This document shows, in pieces, positions 22,685-32,865 of a DNA stretch of 64,000 nt. The notes beneath the pieces are model-generated. The model saw only the letters and a program-made list of their open reading frames with translations. It made no database searches and had not been told where the DNA came from. The number at the start of each line of letters is the position of its first letter. Position 1 is the stretch's first letter. The translations under genes and the position numbers were made by a program. Origin of the DNA: Neoarius graeffei (lineage: Eukaryota; Chordata; Actinopteri; Siluriformes; Ariidae); assembly GCF_027579695.1 (NCBI RefSeq), contig NC_083587.1:51577021-51641020 (forward strand), given 5' to 3'.

Positions 22685-23250
22685 CCCCCAATGTTATTTG
22701 CTAATAAAATATTTTAAATCTCTCTTCATCCAAAAGGATTTTTGAGTCTTATTATTTGTTTGTGATATTACGTTATATTTTATTATAGAAAACAATACCA
22801 TTTAACTGTCATAATAGGGTAATCCCATACATAAATATAACTTCTATATAATGCTGCAGTATGAAGTGTGTTGCGTTTGAGAAAGCAAGTGTGTATAAAC
22901 TGTCAGAGAAAGAGAGAGAGAATAAAATCAAAGTTAAAAAATTTAAACAAACAAACAAACCACCCCAGACCACTTATTTGGAATGAAAGTTTTCATTTAT
23001 TTATATATTTTTAAAGATTATCATTATAGGGATGATTTTACATCAGTAGGAATAAAAAACATACGTAAAACAACTATAATTTCATGCTGAATAACAGAAA
23101 AGGCACTATGCACTCAGAGAAGCAGCATTATTTTATTATTTTCAAATGATTGTCAGTAGGTTTAGTAGTCCCATCCCCCAAAACATCATTAATATGCTTG
23201 ACTAGACAAAGTTAAAGAAACATACAGATGGGTGACGAATTAAAGGAGAC
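22685..23250. other. ccdc127 downstream flank, unit 2
   Basis: Near-copy of 5,904-6,489 and 63,466-64,000, with small indels such as the length of the (CAAA)n run. No gene is seen. Confidence 0.6.
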
Positions 23251-23610
23251 TCAGTAAGGTGTTGGGTCATGATAAGCCACCAAAACACCCTCGATGCACC
23301 ATATTATAGATTCTACAAGTCTCTGGAAATGTACCAGAATGATGATGACTGTTCTTCCAAAAGGTTTTCCCTCAGATAGTGTTTTGATGATGGTGTGGTG
23401 GTGGTGGAATAGAGCGCAGTGTGACAGAGGTATGTGCCAGTCCAAGAGCTCCCTAAGGTGTCTGAGTGGCTTGAAATGGCCATAGCATATGATTTATATC
23501 ATTTTGCTTTTTATCAACCTTTCAGCGAGTCCTCGTGCTCTGTAGATGGAGATGGGGTCATCGTGGATGAAGGTTTCATCACAGGATAAAGGTGATGAGT
23601 TAGCAGAACT
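23251..23610 (-). mobile_element. Tc1/mariner transposase C-terminal remnant, unit 2
   Basis: Paralogue of the remnant at 6,490-6,860, with the same VHFQRLVES...DPTPY end on the minus strand and the same decay. It was inherited through the segmental duplication, not by a new insertion. Confidence 0.7.
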
Positions 23611-23807
23611 TTGGATTGATTTGAAGAGATGCTTCACTATAAGGGGACAAGTGGATACCAGAAACATGGTGCCACCATTGTTTCTTTTACTTTGTCAGTC
23701 TACATATATCTTTATGCAGGAGTGCAAACCATGAGAACTTCCCCACACTATCGGCAGATCCGAGGGTTCAAAACAAGCATTATAATTTTCTAAATGTCCT
23801 TCTAAGG

Positions 23808-24487
23808 TCACTTGACATCAGACAGTGACCCTTTCAACCTGCCCTCTGCTCTCTTGTGTTTCTGCAGTGTAACCTGCAGCCTCCAGTATTTAAGATACAG
23901 CCACATCAGCTGCCCATTTTTCCTGTTGTCCTCATTCAACTTCTCTGCGCAGTGCCTATCATTTTTAAAAATGTCCCTGATGTCATTCTCCAGGCCCAAT
24001 TCCACCCCCGCTGGGTCCCTGGCCACTCTGACCAGCAGATTTTTCTCGATCTCCATCCTGTGTTCCTTGGGCAGCAGCGGGCTGCAGAAGGCACTCTGCC
24101 TCTCCACCAGCTGGTGCTCCAGTTCATTTAGCAAAACCTGGGCTCCCTGCTGCCATTCCTGCTCCTGTTGCAGAGCTTCATGAAGCGCCTGTCTAGCTGC
24201 TCCAGTCTGCAGGGCACGCTTCTTCTTGTCCTCTAGCTCTTCACGTTCCTTCTGCAGCTGCTTACGCTCCTCCATGAGATGTTGGCTGTGAGAGGCCATG
24301 GCCTTCTTGTAGCCCTCCACCCGCTGACGCGCTTTCTCTAGCTCCAGGAGGGCAGTTGTGCGTCGGTTCTCCGTCAGCGTATCTTTATACTTGAGCTCCA
24401 GGTCTTTGGCGATGGCAGCCACTTGCCCCTCAAACTGGTTTTCAACTTCTTGGGTCTGCCTCTGCGACTCACGTGTCCAGATCCAAC
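23808..24487 (-). CDS. ccdc127: ccdc127 copy B, main coding exon (intact)
   Basis: This exon begins after the acceptor CTGTCAG and completes the codon split by the intron, giving R-WIWTRESQRQTQEVENQ. A long charged coiled coil follows (about residues 50-130: ELKYKDTLTENRR..., KAMASHSQHLMEERKQLQKE...), then the conserved C-terminal half ERQSAFCSPLLPKEHRMEIEK, LLVRVARDPAGVELGLE, DIFKNDRHCAEKLN and QLMWLYLKYWRLQV. The stop is at 23,808-23,810. Joined to the exon at 29,513-29,630 it predicts 265 residues, close to the ~260 of human CCDC127. The family's molecular role is poorly known. A single N-terminal membrane segment followed by coiled coil suggests a membrane-anchored scaffold, which is inference. 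Confidence 0.92.
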
Positions 24488-24539
24488 CTGACAGGATGAA
24501 GAAGTTAATATATGCAACTTTTTATAACAAGGATTAAGT

Positions 24540-25247
24540 TCAAATATTTTATTTTTTTCGCGGTCCACATCCTGCACTCTGATTGGCTGGCGAGCGGGTC
24601 CGTATCCTATGGTACGGACCCCAGTTACGGACCTCTGGCAACTCGCTCGTTCACAACAACAAACATCGTAGCAATTTTTGTCAACGTTTATTTTCGCATT
24701 TCTCAGGAGAATAGCATTAATTTTACAGCATGGATAGTGATAACGACAGTGTTCACAGCAAAAGCGAGTTTTACTACCCTGAGGAAGATGAAATAAAAGA
24801 AAACATTTCAGGAGAAAGCTAAAAACCTGTAATTTGCTAACGCCGAGCAAAAACATGGCTGAATCCTGAATGACTCCTATTTGTATAAATAGAGGACTAC
24901 ATAGGCGGCAAAATGTAGTTTTTTCCTGCCATGGAAGTGCACTTGTATACTGAGGAGGAAGCAATTTGCATTACAGCCGTGAATGAGGATTCAAAATAGC
25001 ATTAATTTTACAGCATGGATAGCGATAACGACAGTCTTCACAGTGAAAGCTAGTTTTACTACCCTGAGGAAGAAGAAATAAAAGAAAACATTTCAGGAGA
25101 AAGCTAAAAACCTGTAACATGCTAACACCGGGCAAAAACATGGCTGAATCCTGAATGACTATTTGTATCAATAGGGGACTACACAGGCGGCAAAATGTAG
25201 TTTTTTTCCTGTCATGGAAGTGCACTTGTATACCGAGGAGGAAGCAA
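24540..25247. repeat. Repeat K with tandem ~290-bp units, copy B (left part)
   Basis: Paralogue of 7,750-8,500. Two direct units (from about 24,720 and 25,010) each open with the MDSDNDSVHS-type frame. The second unit is split by a hAT element at 25,248 and resumes at 26,520. Confidence 0.45.
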
Positions 25248-26519
25248 TAAGGTATTAGGCAGAGACCCGTCCACCCGTAAATTTGACGGGCGATTGCCGA
25301 TTTCAACGGGCAAGTATACACACAGACGGATACTGAAACGGACGATAATGCCGAAAATTTTCGCACATGAATACTCCCACATGTCATCCGATAAATCCAG
25401 TTATGTTCCGCCCACACACGGACTGGCCATCGGGAGTAGCGGGAGTTTTCCCGGTGGGCTGGTGGTTCAGCGTGGGCCGGCGGAGAAAAAAAAAAAAAAA
25501 ACAGTTGCGCACTGGCCTTTAATATGATAAGCAATGTTAACAGTTTCTTTAACAAACTGTTAACATTGCTTATTACAGTTGCGCGCTGGCCTTTAATATG
25601 ATAAGCAATGTTAACAGTTTGTTAAAGAAACTGTTAACATTGCTTATCATATTAAAGGCCAGCGCGCAACTGTTTTTTTTTTCTCTCCGCTGGCCCACAC
25701 TGAACCACCGGCCCACTGGGAAAACTCCCGCTACTCCCGATGGCCAGTCCGTGTGTGGTTCCGCCATCATTTACAAATCGTAAGAAACACAGTTTAATAC
25801 GAAAAATACTGAAAACTTGAAATGAAAAATCAGAATATTTCATCGTTTCCGCCATTTTGGCCCGCACTGAATCTTGTAACATGCGGACTGAATAAATCGC
25901 GAATTCTGATTGGTCGAAAATTGCCAAACACCCTGCGTTGTAGTTTCCTCTTTCTTGGCGGGAGAACCGCATTTTTTTTTGCTGACTCACTCTTCTGGAT
26001 CAAGATGAATCCCAACAAACGCCCCAAATTGAATGTGACAAAAACTGATTCGTTTTTCCACAAAAAGACAGAAAAGGTATGTGTGATACATTGATTAACA
26101 AGGGGGTTTCATTGGGGTATGGTAAAATAGAATACTGTTGGTTTTTTTTTTTTTATTAAATACTGTAACTAGATCAAAAGATTATATACAATTCATTGTT
26201 GTTTATTTTCTTTTCACTTTTGTTACCAAATCAAACACCATACATACATCTGATACATTCAGGAGTGAAACTGAAAAAAATACAAAGTAAAAATATGCAA
26301 TATTTCTGATCAAAAATTACACGCCATTTCACCCTGAAAATGTCCTAGAATGCAGGAAATGAAGTCTAAATTTCAAAAATTTTCTGGGGGGGCATGCCCC
26401 CAGACCCCCCTAGAGGGACTTCGCGCCTGCGGCGCTCGTCTTCGCACCTGCGGCGCTTATCAAGAATATATAAAATATTATTTTTGACTGGTAAATTTCT
26501 TTTTCTGCCTAATACCCTA
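25248..26519 (+). mobile_element. hAT-4 transposon (non-autonomous), TSD GGAAGCAA
   Basis: Terminal inverted repeats TAAGGTATTAGGCAGA and (other strand) TAGGGTATTAGGCAGA are flanked by GGAAGCAA at 25,240-25,247 and 26,520-26,527. Copy A has no insertion at the matching place (8,450-8,470). A short + strand frame at 26,005-26,078 (MNPNKRPKLNVTKTDSFFHKK) followed by a GTATGT donor looks like the first exon of a hAT transposase, but no further exon is present. The element holds a smaller foldback element at 25,413-25,757. Confidence 0.85.
25413..25757. mobile_element. Foldback hAT MITE nested in hAT-4, TSD GTTCCGCC
   Basis: A 345-bp element with perfect ~40-bp terminal inverted repeats starting CACACACGGACTGGCC and a perfect 8-bp duplication GTTCCGCC at 25,405-25,412 and 25,758-25,765. 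The interior has two successive palindromes built on GATAAGCAATGTTAACAG, so the single strand can fold into nested hairpins. Confidence 0.9.
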
Positions 26520-26527
26520 GGAAGCAA

Positions 26528-26790
26528 TTTGCATTACAGCCGTGAATGAAGATTCAAAATGGCGGCTCGGCTTGGTTTTCCCTTTCAGGCGCCCTCGTTT
26601 TCTGTTAGAATTTGGTAAAGAAAAAAATAAATATATTATTTACCAGCTTAAGGTCGGTCTGTATGCTGAAATACTGTGACCTCGGCCTTGAATACTGACC
26701 TCGGCCCAGAGGGCCTCGCTTAGTACTTTCAAGACCTCAGTCACGGTATTTCACCATACGGACCTCCCAGCTGGTAAATAACATATATAT
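26528..26790. repeat. End of repeat K with inverted repeat, copy B
   Basis: Continuation of repeat K after hAT-4. TTTACCAGCTTAAGGTCGG... and ...CCAGCTGGTAAATAA form an inverted repeat of ~60-bp arms (about 26,638-26,785). It contains the intact target TAAGGTCGGTCT into which SINE c inserted in copy A. Confidence 0.6.
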
Positions 26791-27489
26791 GACAAGAGCA
26801 AAGAGAAATAAGGACATAACGTATATTTAAAACCAGTGGATTACTTCTTTTGCTTCACAAGTGGTTGATGTGTTCCTCCCCATCAAAAATACTGAATAAA
26901 ACAATTTAATAGTTTTAGAGATATAAAGATGAAAAGCCCTTCTCCCCTTCTTTGATAACAAACATGCTGCTGACTAAAGCTTATGGCTATGATTGGATAA
27001 ATGGTTGCATTTCAGTGTGGCACTACTGCAATACAGTGATGAAAGTGAATTAAATGCTGACTTGCATTCGAAGTAAATGTATTATAATAATGTAATAAAG
27101 TCAGTATTTAATTCTTAAAAAAAAGAAAACATTCCCTGCTAACTGTCTTTCACCGAAGACAAAGTGGTGTCACACAAAGAAGACTGTGCTTTTCAGTTTG
27201 ACAAGTTCTCATGTCAAACGTGGAAAGCAATACCGTCTGTGTATTGTGCGTCACTCTTTTCTCTCCGGTACAAAATCCTCTCCATATGATGGCTGACTCA
27301 TCCGAGTTATGAAAGGGTGTGGTTTGGGGTTGGTCTGCCCAAGTTAGTCTTCGGGAAAGTGAAAGAAGGTGAAAATGCATTTCCAGTTTGGTTGATTATA
27401 AAATCGCATGACCTGTTCAAGTACAGAAACTTATCTAATGACGAAAGAAACTTTTTTTGAAATCTTATATGTCTTCAGTAGATTTTATA

Positions 27490-29430
27490 CAAACCCCATT
27501 TCCAGAAAAGATGAGATTTTCCAAAATGCAATAAAAAGAAAAATCTGCGATTTGTTAAGTCACGTGAACCTTTATTTAACTGACAAAAGTACAAAGAAAA
27601 GATTTTCAATAGTTTTACTGATGAACTTAATTGTATTTTGTAAATATGAACAAAGTCATAACTTGATGCCTGTAGCACACTCAAAAAGAAAAGTTGGGAC
27701 AGAGGCAAAATAAGACTGAAAAGTTTATAGGATATTCAAGTAACGCTATTCTGGAAGATTCCACAATAAGCAGGTTAATCGGTAACAGCTGAGGGTATCA
27801 TGACTGGGTGTAAAAGGAGCATGCACTAAAGGCTCAGTATTTGCAAGCAAGGATGGGTCATGGCTCACTCCTTAGTGCCAAAATTCATGAGAAAATTGTT
27901 CGTCAAGTCCAAAAAGAACATTTCTCAACATAAGATTGCAGAGAATTTAGGTCTTTCAAAATCTACAAAGATTCAGGGAATTCGGAGACAGCTCAGTGCG
28001 TAAAGGGCAAGGTCAGAAACTACTGTTGAATGTGCGTGACCTTCAAGCCCTCACATGGTACTGCCTGAGAAACCATCATGCTAACGTGACAAATATAGCC
28101 ACATGGGCTTGGGAGTACTTCAGAAAACTGTTGTCACTGAACAGAGTCTGCCGCTACACCCAGAAATGTAACCTGAAACTGTATTACGCAAAGAGGAAGC
28201 CAGTCATCAATTCTACGCAGAAATTACCCAGATTTCTCTGGGTCTGAACTCGTATCAGATGGACCGAAAGACAGTGAAAGCATGTGCTGTGGTCAGATGA
28301 GTCCACATTTCAGTTTCACATCACATCACATTATCTCTAGCCGCTTTATCCTTCTACAGGGTCGCAGGCAAGCTGGAGCCTATCCCAGCTGACTACGGGC
28401 GAAAGGCGGGGTACACCCTGGACAAGTCGCCAGGTCATCACAGGGCCGACACATAGACACAGACAACCATTCACACTCACATTCACACCTACGGTCAATT
28501 TAGGGTCACCAGTTAACCTAACCTGCATGTCTTTGGACTGTGGGGGAAACCGGAGCACCCGGAGGAAACCCACGCGGACACGGGGAGAACATGCAAACTC
28601 CACACAGAAAGGCCCTCGCCGGCCCCGGGGCTCGAACCCAGGACCTTCTTGCTGTGAGGCGACAGCGCTAACCACTACACCACCGTGCCGCCCACATTTC
28701 AGTTTGTTTTTGGGAAAATCAGACATCGAGTTCTCAGCCGCCAAAGGTGAACAAGACCATCCAGTTTGTTATCAGAGAAAGGTGCAAAAGCCAGCATCTG
28801 TGATGATTTTTTTTTTGGAGGGGGGATCAATGCCTGTGGCATGAGTAAGTTGCATATGTGCGAAGGTACCATTTATGCAGAGGCGTATATTGGGATTTTA
28901 GAGAGACATATGTTGCCATCAAGGCAACGTCTCTTCCTGGGAAGTCCATGCTTATTTGAGCAGGACAATCCTAGACCTCATTCTGCATAGGCTACAATAG
29001 CGTGGCTTCGTAGACAGAGTGCGTGCGCTTGACTGGCCTGCTGCCAGTCCAGATCTGTCTCCTAATGTATGGCGCATCATGATGAGGAGAATCAGACAAC
29101 GGCAAGCACGGACTGTTGAGCAGCTGAAGTCTTGTATCAAGCAAGAATGGACAAAAATTCCAATTGCAAAACTACAACAATTAGATCCCATACGATTAAA
29201 AAGTGATGTAACACAATAGTAATAATGCCTGTGTTCCATGTTTGTTTTTTTTTAAAGTGTGTTGCAGGCATCAAATTCTAACTTTGTTTTATATTTCCAA
29301 AATACAATTAAGTCGGTCAGTAAAACTATTGCAAAACTTTTGCCAGTTAAATAAAGGTTCACGTGAATTAATAAAATCACAAATTTTTGTTTTTATTGCA
29401 TTTTAGAAACTTTTCTGGAAATGAGGTTTG
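27490..29430 (+). mobile_element. Tc1/mariner element, full-length fossil, copy B (with SINE)
   Basis: Same TA-flanked terminal repeats and degraded DD34E transposase as 9,803-11,357. Excluding the SINE (28,317-28,691) the two copies differ by scattered substitutions and small indels. Both are dead, and they share the site within the ccdc127 intron. Confidence 0.9.
28317..28691 (-). repeat. tRNA-derived SINE f inserted in Tc1 copy B
   Basis: Full-length minus-strand SINE with a perfect 14-bp target-site duplication CCACATTTCAGTTT (28,303-28,316 and 28,692-28,705). The target is uninterrupted in Tc1 copy A (about 10,618-10,631, with one base difference), so this is a post-duplication insertion. 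Confidence 0.96.
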
Positions 29431-29512
29431 TACAAGCATGGGCCATGCCACTGCAATGCCAGTAACAAACTTTTGCATGATCATAGAAGGATTCTTTTAC
29501 TAAGATACTCAC

Positions 29513-29639
29513 GAAAAGCCGCAAGGCCGAGCATGGGGACTAACAGAGCGTAGTTCCATTTCCCTCCATCAGAACCCTCACGTGGCACTGGCCTTATATT
29601 CCATCCAGGAGGATCATTCAGGTTGTCCATGGAGATAAT
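29513..29639 (-). CDS. ccdc127: ccdc127 copy B, first coding exon
   Basis: Nine untranslated bases after an acceptor (...GCAG), ATG at 29,630, then MDNLNDPPGWNIRPVPREGSD and the hydrophobic segment WNYALLVPMLGLAAF (residues 25-39), probably a signal anchor. It ends before donor GTGAGTATC with one base of codon 40. The 5,025-bp intron to the next coding exon is filled with transposons (hAT-4, Tc1, SINE). The coding part is the same as in copy A. A non-coding first exon must lie further upstream (higher coordinates) and was not identified. Confidence 0.92.
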
Positions 29640-29859
29640 CTGCAATTAAAAGTCAGTCAAACTGTGACACTGGTACTCTGAAGATTCTTAATACATTTAA
29701 AAAAAAAATGCATTTCAGATCATGCACACAGTTTGCTCAGTTGTCCCCATCAGGGTTCATAATGTTTCACTTTGATTCACTGGTTGATAAATTACACCTG
29801 CTGGGGCAAAACAGCATATCAGGTCTGAATGTTATAGCATTATGCACTGAAGCACAACA

Positions 29860-30725
29860 CCATACATGCCAAGTTATACGGTTTCCCCATATTTTGTATG
29901 GGAAAATGCAATTTTTTGGCCAATACGGCATACACTGATTTTCATACGGGAAAATTACGTTTTGTATCGGAGATTTTTTCCGTTACTCAGAGAAAATTTT
30001 CTTAGCATCCACCATTTATTTTTTCAAACACATATGCCCATATGCCCAATGAAACGGAACTATTTTCGCTTTATGTGGTTTTATAGTTGCAACTGTAAAA
30101 CCACAACGGCAACTGTAGTTAACCGGCGATTTCTGGTTTCGCTTCCCTAAACATTTTAATTGCTGATAGACATTATATGTAGACACAGATGACCAACACT
30201 CGTTACTACCATCAGTCGTCAGTAAACTGGAAAAGTATTGAATGAAGAGTAATGGTGGTAACGACCGTTGGTAACCTGTCTCTAAAATGTGTAGTAGGGG
30301 ATGGAAGCAATTTAACACCATTTACATGTTTGCCGTGCTCTGATTTTCTTTTATTGACCAGGAAAATAATAGATGTATATTGGGGAAAGGTGTTCGATGT
30401 AAAACCTGCTCTGGGTGTTGCCAGGTTTCCAATGCTGAAACAGCTTTTTACTGCTTTGCTGTGCCTCCCACATAGCAATGCAGATAGTGAGAGGGCTTTT
30501 TCATTGGTTAGGAAAATTCATACTGAGGACAGAAAAAATATGGCTGCAGACACATTAACTGCATATCTGCGAATTAAAATTAACTGTGATGAGGAGCTGG
30601 GTCCGTCTCAGAAACCGGTCTCTCATTTGGGACATTATGGTCAAAAAATAAATGTTCTAATTTTACTATTTTTTTTGCATTTACCTAACACTCAATGTTT
30701 CTTTTGTCATGTAGAATAAGAATAA
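29860..30725 (+). mobile_element. hAT transposon 3' part with dimerisation domain, copy B
   Basis: The open frame at 30,252-30,719 carries the hAT C-terminal dimerisation signature (PMLKQLFTALLCLPHSNADSERAFSLVRKIHTEDRK, written here only as landmarks PMLKQL, SNADSERAFSLVRKI and ADTLTAYLRIK). Upstream is palindrome-rich sequence with ATACGG words. The N-terminal zinc finger and catalytic core are absent, so this is a 3' fragment. Open reading over 155 codons could raise the idea of domestication, but the other copies are interrupted or shorter. Confidence 0.75.
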
Positions 30726-31002
30726 AGATAGTATCTTGCTTTATCTGGCCTGCACTGTGGAAATTTTTTTTTTTATTACAATTCACATGCTTTCGTTAAC
30801 TTGATTTCCATATAAAATAACTCCATCATGAAGAATTAAAGCCCCTCCTTCACAGAGGAGTGAAAATATTGAATAAATTTCCTCTTTTTGATTGCTTGGG
30901 TTAAAAATGCCAAGTTATGATGACTGAATTGATTATTCACTTAAATATGAATAATATGATGCATTTTGGGTATTTGATATGGCGAAATAGGACACAATGG
31001 AA

Positions 31003-31577
31003 CAGGGTATCTGCCCATTTTTCAAGTACAAATTTAAATACTTTTAAGACCTTTTCAAGACCTCTAAATGGAAAAATTAAGACTGTACCATGGCAAAAAA
31101 AATGATAAATCCAACAACTTAAAACTGTTTTCTGCAATAGTTTTTTTTACTAACTTTAAGAAGAATGCACCCAATTGGTGAACAACAGGGTGCATCAATG
31201 GCAACTGTTAGACATGCAAACAGCTGAAGCAAAGTCGTGTGTTTTGGGCTGCAGAACTACTGTAGCAGCAAGGAGAAGAGTGGTGTTTACTGGAGAACAC
31301 ACCATGAATCATTTCAAAAACGAAAACAATAAACGGCAAGTAGAACCAGCTGAACAACCTTAGCCGGCATTATTTCAATCCCCAAAGATTATCTTTGATG
31401 ATGTGTCATTTTGTGTCCGACAGCAAAATCAGTCTGAGTGTCGTACAGTATACAGCCGGCTGAGGAAGTTCTCGAGTATCTTCTGCATTATAGCAGGTAA
31501 CAGCATAAACCTGTTTATGCAGTCATACAATCATCAGAGCGTTACATTAAACACAAAAAAACAACTGTCACCTTTCA
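31003..31577 (+). mobile_element. S-element, copy 3, left part
   Basis: The left end CAGGGTATCTGCCC and the following ~570 bp match 13,154-13,735. The element continues after SINE g (32,050-32,376) and, past the chromovirus, at 37,673-37,870. Confidence 0.55.
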
Positions 31578-31960
31578 TAACCTCATCTCATCTCATCATC
31601 TCTAGCCGCTTTATCCTGTTCTACAGGGTCGCAGGCAAGCTGGAGCCTATCCCAGCTGACTACGGGCGAAAGGCGGGGTACACCCTGGACAAGTCGCCAG
31701 GTCATCACAGGGCTGACACATAGACACAGACAACCATTCACACTCACATTCACACCTACGGTCAATTTAGAGTCACCAGTTAACCTAACCTGCATGTCTT
31801 TGGACTGTGGGGGAAACCGGAGCACCCGGAGGAAACCCACGCGGACACGGGGAGAACATGCAAACTCCACACAGAAAGGCCCTCGCCAGCCCTGGGGCTC
31901 GAACCCAGGACCTTCTTGATGTGAGGCGATAGCGCTAACCACTACACCACCGTGCCGCCC
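31578..31960 (-). repeat. tRNA-derived SINE g
   Basis: Full-length minus-strand SINE at the shared site inside the S-element (same site as b, d and h). The tail is (ATGAG)n-like at 31,580-31,605 and the head ends near 31,960. Confidence 0.9.
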
Positions 31961-32376
31961 GGAACAACAACAAAAACAACAAAAAAATCGGATTTCACAA
32001 CAAATCGGATATGGGTCGTTTCAGGTTGCAGTCTGAACGTAGTGTAACACACACACACGCGGGCACCTCGTGTCCGTGAAAAACCAGTTTCCCAGTCCGC
32101 CGTGTTCCCAGCTCTGCGTTATCGTCTTTAAACACATTTGTGCGAACCAACGCTTTTTATCGCAAACGATTCTTCTCCTTATTTTGGGGGTATTAATCAT
32201 CCCCCAACCACTTGTCGTTAAACAGACATCTTCCCATAATTATCAACGTTTTCTAGCACCCGCGCAAACTACCTGCGTATCTCTCAGTCTTCACAACCAC
32301 CACACCACACCACACTTCCTCCAGTAGCCTCCTAACGTTAGTACTTGATCTACAGAACGCACAGACCCAATGCTGC
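31961..32376 (+). mobile_element. S-element, copy 3, middle part
   Basis: From about 32,046 it matches 14,378-14,705 (ACACACACACGCGGGC..., TTATCGTCTTTAAACAC...). It ends at the chromovirus target GCTGC. The preceding ~85 bp (AACAACAAAAACAAC...) is missing from the copy at 13,154. Confidence 0.55.
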
Positions 32377-32852
32377 TGTTAGGACTTGGACTGTTTTGGC
32401 CTCTAGAGGCCGCTGTTATTTCCTTTTCATGTCGTGTTTATTTTGGCCTCTAGAGGCCGCCACTGTTCCTGTGTTTTGTGTTTGTGTTAATTGCCTAATT
32501 ATCTTCACCTGTGTCCTTAATTAGTTTGTCTATTTATACCCCTGAGTTCAGTCCTCTTGACGGAGTCTTTGTGCTGTTATGTTTATCTCCAGTTTCCTTT
32601 GTACTGTGTTTTTTGATCTTCTTAGCTTTTGTATTTTTGCACTTTGCTTTTCTTTTGGATTATACTCTTTGGTTTTTTTTTGTCTTTTGTTTTGCCCTGT
32701 ATATAGTGTATATAGTTTAAATAAACCTTTTGATTCTTTTTCTACTTCCGCCTCACGCCTCTGCATTTGAGTCATCCCCCTGGTGGCCTAGTGGGGGTTT
32801 GCTGGATTATCACACCAACGAACCAGGTTCGAATCCCAGCAAAACCCTAACA
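32377..32852 (+). repeat. 5' LTR of chromovirus copy 2
   Basis: A 476-bp LTR from TGTTAGGACTTGG to AACCCTAACA. Two 14-bp palindromes GGCCTCTAGAGGCC (32,398-32,411 and 32,445-32,458) lie upstream of a TATTTATA box (32,531-32,538). AATAAA occurs near 32,720. The last ~75 bp contain A-box-like and B-box-like tRNA words. Confidence 0.95.
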
Positions 32853-32865
32853 GAAAGACTCCGTC
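32559..32865 (+). promoter_or_regulatory. Self-priming pair: transcript 5' end and primer binding site
   Basis: GACGGAGTCTTT at 32,559-32,570, about 25-30 bp past the TATA box, is the exact complement of AAAGACTCCGTC at 32,854-32,865, which lies one base after the LTR and abuts the gag ATG at 32,866. No tRNA-type primer site (TGG...) is present. Such a pairing is known from Tf1/sushi-group elements, which prime reverse transcription from their own RNA 5' end. Confidence 0.8.

Noticed and set aside
32777-32852. A tRNA gene in the chromovirus LTR
   Set aside because: A and B boxes are present but the acceptor and T stems do not pair properly. It is kept as a tRNA-like finding, not as a tRNA gene.
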